From contig NC_081334.1 in assembly GCF_022539665.2 (NCBI RefSeq), positions 8,092,424 to 8,156,423 on the forward strand: DNA of 64,000 nt, read 5' to 3'. The notes beneath the pieces were generated by a model that worked only from the letters and a program-made list of their open reading frames with translations, was not told the origin of the DNA and made no database searches. This document shows, in pieces, positions 57,201-64,000 of the stretch. Positions within the stretch are counted from its first letter, which is position 1; each line of letters begins with the position of its first letter. Source of the DNA: Daphnia carinata. Lineage: Eukaryota > Arthropoda > Branchiopoda > Diplostraca > Daphniidae. The position numbers and the translations under genes were made by a program.

Positions 57201-58300
57201 GGAGGTTCCCTTTTAGAGCTTCTCGCAATCTACTGCATCGTCTACATAGAATATCCCGCTATGTACCAAGGACTTAGTGTTATCGACAAGCCCTATTTGA
57301 ACGTCGACAACAAAGATTTCGAAGCTTAAAACCGCTACCTCGTCAGAAATCACTACGACACCTTAAAAAAAGAATTATTAGCGCCTCATAAAATTTCTAG
57401 CCACATTTACTAAATTTGTGATAAACGGTGACAAAGATATTTTTTTATCGTACTGCATAACTACCGTTTTGTGGATTGCTTAATTGGGGTTTTGTTTATT
57501 TATTTCAATCCTTGTAGTATTTCGAACTTTTTGGTTTCCTACCCTAAGTGTCACAATTATCGTTTCATTAGTGTCTCGTTGATGTGTTTCGCGGGCGTTG
57601 CGGGCGTTAACGTTCGCGTTCTTATTTTGTGTTTAGCCCCTGAATGGCCAAGTTTCAACACAGTTTACCCAGGAAGTGTTTTACTTTTGAATTTTTAACA
57701 TCACATTTCGGCATTTGTTTTGTTAACATGTTCTGATTGTCAACAAATATGTGATTAGTCGAAAAATAAAAATTGAAAAGAAATATAGTTTTTTTGTTCT
57801 GCTTAAAAATAATTTCAGTATTGAGTAACAATTTCAAGCATCTAAAAGTTAAGTAGCTTTTAGGGGAGGAGGGGAGGAGCGGTAAAGTTTGAACTTTTAG
57901 TAACTTTTTAGAACAAAAGCATCTTTTTTTCAATAAAATATGGAAAACAAATCGAGTACGTTGGCCTTGTTTTAGTATTAACATTAAGAATTCACTAGCA
58001 TTTGTGTACAAAGAAGGATAGGAACCCCCTGTTGATAATTGACATCCCTGAAAAAGACTTTGCACGTGCTATTCACAAGTTACTGAGTTATGACGGTATG
58101 GCTTTAGGTTTGAAGGTGAAAAATGGAGAACCCTTAAAATTCAACAACTTCAGTACACTTCTAAACAAAGAAGTTGATACAACAACGTTCTACAAATTGT
58201 GATAATCAGTATGTCGCAAATAAAATTGCGGCGGATTATTCAGATATGGTAGGGAAAGATGACGGCGACCAAGCGGATTGTGAGTTAAATTAAGAGAAAA
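54273..58300. other. Long stretch without a recognised gene
   Basis: Several short frames look somewhat protein-like: 56036-56118 (IVVVAEEQEFDIGASGAIHFG), 57039-57329 (NKPINLVGGSLLELLAIYC, then EYPAMYQGLSVIDKPYLNVD) and 58002-58202 (DIPEKDFARAIHKLLSYDGM). None has a known domain or neighbouring exons that I could join, so they are not called as genes. At 54927-55038 an open stretch ends in a possible donor (acag|gtagg). Confidence 0.35.
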
Positions 58301-58345
58301 AACATTTAAGGCACCGGTCCGCTTATAGAACCGCCTAGCTATAGA
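58301..58345 (+). repeat. Possible left terminal region of pogo-3
   Basis: GGCACCGGTCCGCTTATAGAACC, then CTATAGAAC repeats, similar in layout to the CTTATCGGAC subterminal words of the 19.0-kb pogo element. No right-hand partner was identified because another element follows. Confidence 0.35.
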
Positions 58346-58513
58346 ACAGGCTTGGTAATAGAGCCAATTTTTTCTTGGCTTGTTTCAGCGCCGCCGTTAG
58401 CCGAATTTTGAACTAGATTCATCTTTTTATGGCGAGAATTAATGGGATGCACTTTAAAACATGCAAACAAACATTACTTTCATGGGTTTTAATCATTTTA
58501 GGCAACTGGTTCA

Positions 58514-59740
58514 ATGACCCAACTTAAAATAATTGGCGGCATAGTAATTCGGACGGGAAACAATACAAAGAAAGTTATTGTGTTACTTTTCTCTGTTCAT
58601 GAAATGGGAATTCCTGTTGTGGAACACGTTCGTTCTAGCGAAAAAACCAAGAAAGGGTCTATCTTAGGAAGACAACATAAAAGTAATAGAGCTTATTAAG
58701 GGGAAAGAGACTGAAATGTATATGGATTCTTTATTTGGTGTTTCGAAATCTCAATGTCATCAGACAAATGTGAGCAAAGAAAACGAAAAATTTTTCACCG
58801 AAAAATTGTTTAAGCCGTTAAAATAACGAATGGCAAATGAATCTCGATATCCGGAATTGGGCGATGCTATTTTGAATTTGTTTAATGCAAAGTGCATTCC
58901 TACTTCCAAATTCAAACCTCTCTGTCTTTCACTAGTTCTCATTTAAGCTCGGGCATTACACGAAGCTAAGGCTAGGAAGATTTCGGATTTTAAAGCGTCT
59001 GACAGGTGGTTCCGCAACTGGAGGGAACCCTGCTCGATCGGGCCTAGTCTATTTCAAGAGGCTGAGATGTTAATGTCATGTAATTGGAACCACTCATTAC
59101 GGTTTTTTCTCTTTAGTTTTTGTTTTCTAAATCCAAAATTTAGTTAGTCAATTTTCGTAGGCAATTCGTGAAAATTGCGCTGCTGAAAAAAAGAGCATGC
59201 AATGTTTTTAACATGGATGAAACGGGCTTGCCTTATCGTGCTTTACCAACACGTACGTATAACAGCAGTGAGGAATGAAGTCGAAAATCCATTAGGTGTA
59301 CAAAGCCTCTGCGGACGAAATATAGGCTTACGCTTGTTCTTTGCGTTACGCTACAGGCTATTATAAAATAGAAGCTCTTTTAGTTGGGAGTGCCAAAAAT
59401 TTTTACTACTTTCGTAATCAACCGTCTCCAATCCCTGGCGTTTGGCAAAAGAAACGCCTGGGTTGATCGTGATATATACAAGGCGTGGTGGAATAATGTA
59501 TTTTTACCTTTCTTACACAAATTTACTAACGAGCCGGTTACTCTTTTAACGGACAACTGCACCGGTCATGACCCAACGTGCTTTGACCGAAATTCAAAGG
59601 TCGAAATCATATTTTTCCCGGCGAACTCTAAGTTTACCAGCCACTTGACCAAGGTATAACTTCTGCGCTGAAGACCTTCTACAAAAAGGAAATGTTAGGC
59701 AGATATATTGAGGCGTACTAAAAATTCGATGAGCTTCAAT
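58514..59740 (+). pseudogene. pogo/Tigger-like transposase (pogo-3), degraded
   Basis: Pieces in order: HTH remnant KVIELIKGKETEMY and DSLFGVSKSQC (58680-58775), CENP-B type domain with ARKISDFKASDRWFRNW (58970-59020), first catalytic Asp in NVFNMDETGLPYRALPTRTY (59200-59265), second in VTLLTDNCTGHDPT (59540-59585), and a degraded third region (SKFTSHLTKV then ITSALKTFYKKEMLGRYIEAY). Where the family has QPLDQG with the third Asp, this copy is shifted. Multiple stops and shifts: clearly older than pogo-2. Confidence 0.82.
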
Positions 59741-59939
59741 AATTTGTAAAACAGGTAACAGCACATGAAGTAATAACATAAATAGCAACAAGAAACATAC
59801 ATAAATAACACTAAAGTAAGCAAATAATATATACAATGTCTACAATAGTATTAAAATAATAAATATATCTACATTTTATCCAATATCTAATACTTGTAAC
59901 AATAATAAGTCTACAGTTAACGAAATATGGTTACAAGCG

Positions 59940-60805
59940 ATGCCGCTTGACAATTTCTGTGATGAATGCGAAATTTCAAGGGATGATAATTCCACGCCTG
60001 ATAAACATGACTTATTTACTGTTGTGACGTTGACGTTAACGAATGCGCAGCCGTTGTCGCGACTCCCTAAAAGTTCACTGGAAAGCACACATCGTGGGCA
60101 ATGAATTTTCGTGTTAAACGAACGTGCCATTGATAATCTTTTGACGGAATTGCTACCTGCTGTTCCTGCATATGATGAACTAAGCCCCCCAAAAACGTAC
60201 AGAACTCTCCTTAAACCACCAGAAAACTACTTTCTTTGGTTTGTTCGTGGCATTAGATTTATATTAGGCAAATACGGTTCGCATAAAAATCAAGCTGAAA
60301 GCCTTCGGTGGCAAATGCTTCTGGCAGCAAATTTTGCCTATTTAAGGCCGATTTTTTATAGTGAGATGGAGAACTTGCTCCCGTTCGTACTTCGACTTTA
60401 TCATGGTAATAGTGAACCGAAAACTCAAGCTACTAAATGAAGAGTTCATAGATGATGCTATTCAACTTCAGCGTACCGGTTTTGTCCATAATAGCAAAAT
60501 AATTAAAATCTTGGTCTTGGGCAAAATATCTTGGTACGTCTATTTTAGAACAATTACACGTCGACATGATTAGCTCGTTTGCCGTTAATTAAATGCATTA
60601 TTTGTGCCTTGGTGTTATGAGAAAGCTTTTGTTGCTTTGGATTCGTGGGCCTCTTTGCACTAGAAATCTGCCGTGAAAACATAGATTGCCTTAATCCTAT
60701 TATACCTGTGGGTCTGATGGAACTCCCTCAGATGGTTACTAGTGCTTCCAAAAAAGCTCGGTGAAATACTGCAAACTAATTTCTGAATTCTCCGCGGAAG
60801 TAGTT
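59940..60805 (+). pseudogene. Second copy of the transposase-like family (as 2454-7362)
   Basis: The frame at 60111-60440 has RAIDNLLTELLPAVPAYDE, then YRTLLKPPENY, RPIFYSEMENLLPF and LYHGNSEPK, aligning with AADRLIKGFK, ARTLLKTPRKV, HPILFLLEGEQTPF and IYHGSQKP in the first copy. The next frame adds LLNEEFIDDAIQLQRTGF (first copy ANELLRMFVEEASTFQSNGI). From 60595 YLCLGVMRKLLLLWIRGPL matches LVCLGVMRKLLKTWVK. The CPKC region between them is deleted. Similarity ends at about 60805, where the palindromic element begins. The preceding 59940-60100 may be its acidic N-terminus. Confidence 0.72.
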
Positions 60806-60814
60806 TGAAGAAGT

Positions 60815-61240
60815 ATCGGTATCGTGGTACCGATGCTTCAATTTTCAAAAAATATATCTGTAGTACCGCTATCGCGATATTTTTTCCAAGTATCGTATTT
60901 TCTTAAATATGCACCGAAAATAGTATTCCTCGTTTGGCGGAAAATGCTTTCTTCGACACTGAAAAGCCTTTCGACTTAGATTGACGAAGGCAGTGGTGCA
61001 TTGTGTTTAATATACATGGATTTTAAGGAAGAGTATTTTGTCAACTCGAAATACTATTTGATGGACCTCCAAAGAAAGACGACGTAAGGACACGAAACAA
61101 CCCGCAACGAAGCCGCACTGGGAGGATTAGAACAATCTAGCGTTATACTAGAGCCACCTGTTGACAAAAATTTTAATAATATTTTTGTTTCTTAGATGGC
61201 GCCAAATGTTAAAAGTATCGGGATTCCAGCCACCCAATGA
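60815..61240. mobile_element. Palindrome-ended element (GGTACC/TATCGCGATA), copy 2
   Basis: The left end has GTATCGTGGTACCGATGCTTC and GTACCGCTATCGCGATA, matching 7640-7710. The right end has GTTATACTAGAGCCACCTGTTG and TTAGATGGCGCCAAATGTTAAA followed by AGTATCGGGAT, matching 8423-8505 of copy 1. The terminal palindromes of the right end are missing, and the body is shorter (about 0.43 versus 1.0 kb). Confidence 0.65.
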
Positions 61241-63739
61241 TCAAAATATACCTCCTTCTGCCGATATAAAATTTTGTACATTCATTTCTATAGACTACTA
61301 GGTTTCTTTGCAGTGCAGACGAAACTCTTTAATATAGAAGGGAACGAAAAATATCACCCATTTTTCCAATATCGTTGTGGTCAATTTAGTGTTTAACACA
61401 TGCAAATAAAGTTAACTGTAATTTTTCCCATTATTTTGGAACAAATATGTATATGTCACCTGCATTTATGTGCTGCCATACTTGTAATTTATGTAAATCT
61501 ATTCTGTCATTCAAAGCTCTATCTCATCATGTCGAATTGTGTACAAGTACGCCAGCATCATACAAAGAGAATGTAGCGACAAAACATACATTACATTGAT
61601 ATCGTTTCCTGTTTCACAAAAAATAAATCCAGTTCCTCACATATCCATGTTTCTATTCAGCTTTGGAATGAAAGGCTATTCCATTTCTTAGTACTGAAGC
61701 TTATATTTTATTCGTGTTCCCTATTCCTTGTTCTTGTTTTGGAACCGGGGAAACACTTGATGTACGGTACCGTTTTTTAATGTCCGCACACAAGCCATTT
61801 CAGTAGCTTTTTAACACGAGCCCTTATGGCAGCGGCAACGTTGCGTGAATTGGCAAATGAGACCTGGAAAATGTGCTTACGAGAATAGAGTTCTGAGCTG
61901 CCATCATTGAAACGAGAAGTTTTGAAAACCTTTTTCAGTTTTTGCCATTACAATTTGTTAATCGGCATGCCAGTTAATCAATTTCTGCACTAAAACTCTC
62001 CTTTTTCTTCTTTTATCCTATAAGGCTTGATTTATTTTTATTTTTATTACTAATTTTCAGCCGCCATTTATGGCACAATAAGCTTTTTCAGTTAAGTTTT
62101 AGAAATACGAAAGAAATCTTTTCTTCAAACTACACAACGATAAATTTTTTTGGAAAAATTGTTCGGCTTTAAGCTTCGTTTATGTACTGCACTCAAAACT
62201 AGTTAGTTAATGGACAGAATTTATTGTTTATTATGGAGGTCATACTTGTTTTTGCCTTTAAATATTTAATTTCTTCTTATAACCAGAGGCGGTAGTTTAA
62301 CTGTAGTGACGCTGTGGAAAAATAGAAAAGGTTTTATCTCATCTCTTAGAGACGCTAAGTCCTATTTAGTAATTGCGTATTGTACAGTTTTCAGCGAAAG
62401 ATGCTCTAACACGCGCAGATAAGTTAACACAAATGTTGTGGAATATTTTCCCCAAGAATTCATGCATGCTAGAGAAGGGGCGTATATTTTGTAATTATGA
62501 CATAAAAAGCCATCTCTCTCTAGTTCTCTAGTTTTCCCTTAGTTCTCCCTGTTTTTTTTTTATTCTCTCTACAACTATTCAGAAAAATTAAGTAAAGCTG
62601 TAATTTTTCCTCTACTGTGTATTGTGTTCTGTTCCTTCAGTTTAAATATAAATAGTTAATGTCAAGTTAAGTCCAGTGTGACATATTCATTGCAGTGAAA
62701 GCAGACTGCCGTTTGTTTACTAGAATTTTTTGTATCTTGGAATCACTAAAAAAAAAGTAGAACTTCTCCCACGGAAAATAATCCTGTCAGTTATTATACC
62801 TTTTATTTAATGTTATCTCCGTGTATCTTCACCATGCCGAAAAATACAAATCAACTAAACTCTTCCATGAACCTCATTTTTTTTCTTTAGTGTTTACTTG
62901 GTTCAACAAGAACCTAATAGAAATTTAATTGGCCATCAATGCAGAGACAAAACATGTTTGCCGCTGCAGTACTATTAGCAGCAATTAAGAATGCAATTTC
63001 TTCTGTAAGTACATGGGATATATAAGAAAATGATGGGATCCTCTGAATGCAATTGAGAAATCTCATAAGAAGCTTTACTTATTGCGAGTTCATTTAGGTC
63101 TTAAAACAACTTTTGAAAACCCCAAAAGCCTTACCCTAGGTAAGCGTTACGCAACTAAACGTTTTTTCATATTTGTTACTGATGTTTGCGCTTATTACAA
63201 GGCCCGATCAACTAACATATGTTTCTAAGAGAAGAAAGTTTACACAATTCCTACAACATCCAAATTGATAACCCTATTGCTCTACACAAAAAAACAAAGA
63301 CATGTTTCCAATAGGACATATCAACAATGTTTCTGCTATGCATAGAATTTTTGTACATTATATAAAGTTATTTAAGCTAAAATTACACTACACAATTACG
63401 ATTTTCAACATAAAAAGTGTTCTTATCAGTAAGTTCTGTGCAGACCGTTAACCATAGCCTCTATCTTCAGAGTAGTCGGAAAGCGAGTGAGAAGCGTGAA
63501 AACGTAAAAAATCATCAAGCGGACGAAGTAAAGCTAGGCAGGTGAAATTGGTTCAATCAATCAATGAAATTGGTTCAAGCAATACCAGTTGGGTGCACTT
63601 GGGTCAGAGATAATAAAATACATCTATCTCCTCAAGCATGTCCAAAAAATAACATCGTTCTCAATTATAAGTGTACTTGTAGAAAAAATAAGCATCCCTC
63701 AAGTTGAATACTCTAGCTTGAGTATTCCTGAATTTTCAG
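61241..63739. other. AT-rich stretch with no gene seen
   Basis: No open frame above 60 codons resembles a protein. Poly-A/T runs are common. A short direct repeat 'atgaaattggttca' occurs near 63545-63580. Confidence 0.5.
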
Positions 63740-64000
63740 GCCGTGACGCAGCTTCTCGAATCTCGGGATCAGCAGAGCCTTTGTAATGGCATCGTCAAGA
63801 TTAAACTTGGTGTCGGCGTACATGACGTCAAGTTTGACCTCCTGCTGAGCGTCACACACGAATAAGAAACGCACGCTCATGTGCTTTGTACACTAGTGGT
63901 AATACAAGATGGTGAATTAGGGCAATAGCGCCTGGTCGGTTGCATCACAGTGGCATAGTCAAGCCGATGCCACTCAACTCTGAGTAAAGAATCCTCAACT
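63740..64000 (-). pseudogene. Ty1/Copia RNase H C-terminal fragment
   Basis: The minus strand from 63886 reads KHMSVRFLFVCDAQQEVK, then MYADTKFNLDDAITKALLIP and RFEKLRHG, the typical end of Copia RNase H (KHI..R.HF.....G.I...Y..T..q.AD..TK.L....F..LR). The upstream part toward the window edge is in other frames. It continues beyond the window. Confidence 0.78.

Noticed and set aside
1-64000. tRNA or rRNA genes and CRISPR arrays
   Set aside because: No T-loop plus cloverleaf, no rRNA signature and no regularly spaced identical repeats were found; the sequence is eukaryotic.

Overview
The window looks like transposon-dense DNA from an arthropod nuclear genome, most simply a branchiopod crustacean such as Daphnia. 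That species guess is an inference from introns of 52-117 bp with GT-AG borders, moderate AT content, TATA/TCAGT-type promoters, and a mix of BEL/Pao, Gypsy, hAT, pogo and Tc1-like elements. There are no bacterial operons, no CRISPR array and no tRNA or rRNA gene that I could recognise. Nearly all coding sequence belongs to mobile elements, and almost every copy carries frameshifts or stops.

Layout. 1-647: three-exon fragment of an uncharacterised gene on the minus strand. 1.92-2.37 kb: degraded catalase pseudogene that keeps one intron. 2.45-7.36 kb: a broken transposase-like gene, split by a hAT/ZMYM1-like transposon (3492-6060) with a perfect 8-bp target duplication. 7.63-8.63 kb: an element whose ends are built from GGTACC/TATCGCGATA palindromes. 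10.45-18.6 kb, minus strand: remnants of a Gypsy element (RT at 18.3-18.6, integrase at 10.45-11.0) separated by a nearly full-length but dead BEL/Pao element (12.3-18.06) and a second BEL gag piece. 19.0-20.3 kb: internally deleted pogo element flanked by TA. 20.6-21.5 kb: LTR-like sequence related to the LTR at 41.6-43.0 kb. 23.9-25.5 kb: an orphan gene for an RG-rich protein with an acidic tail, containing an exact 422-bp tandem duplication. 25.6-25.96 kb: four CTCF-like motifs.

26.2-32.0 kb, plus strand: the best preserved BEL/Pao element (gag, protease, RT, RNase H, integrase) with an unusual insertion in its integrase. 32.6-33.5 kb: Gypsy gag. 36.8-44.1 kb, minus strand: a second Gypsy element, interrupted within RNase H by a third BEL/Pao element (38.19-43.00) that has lost its 3' half down to the last bases of the LTR. 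45.2-46.5 kb: pogo/Tigger transposase (minus). 46.7-47.5 kb: LTR-like sequence. 49.4-50.9 kb: Tc1-like element with about 100-bp terminal repeats. 51.4-54.3 kb: hAT element with a five-exon transposase. 58.5-59.7 kb: third pogo transposase. 59.9-60.8 kb: second copy of the transposase-like family seen at 2.45 kb, ending where a second GGTACC element begins. 63.74-64 kb: Ty1/Copia RNase H tail at the window edge.

The genes do not form a pathway. The window reads as a record of layered insertions. The most useful observations are the nested insertions that give relative ages, the transposase-like family present twice next to the same palindromic repeat, the orphan RG-rich gene with its disruptive duplication, and the cluster of CTCF-like sites upstream of the best BEL element.
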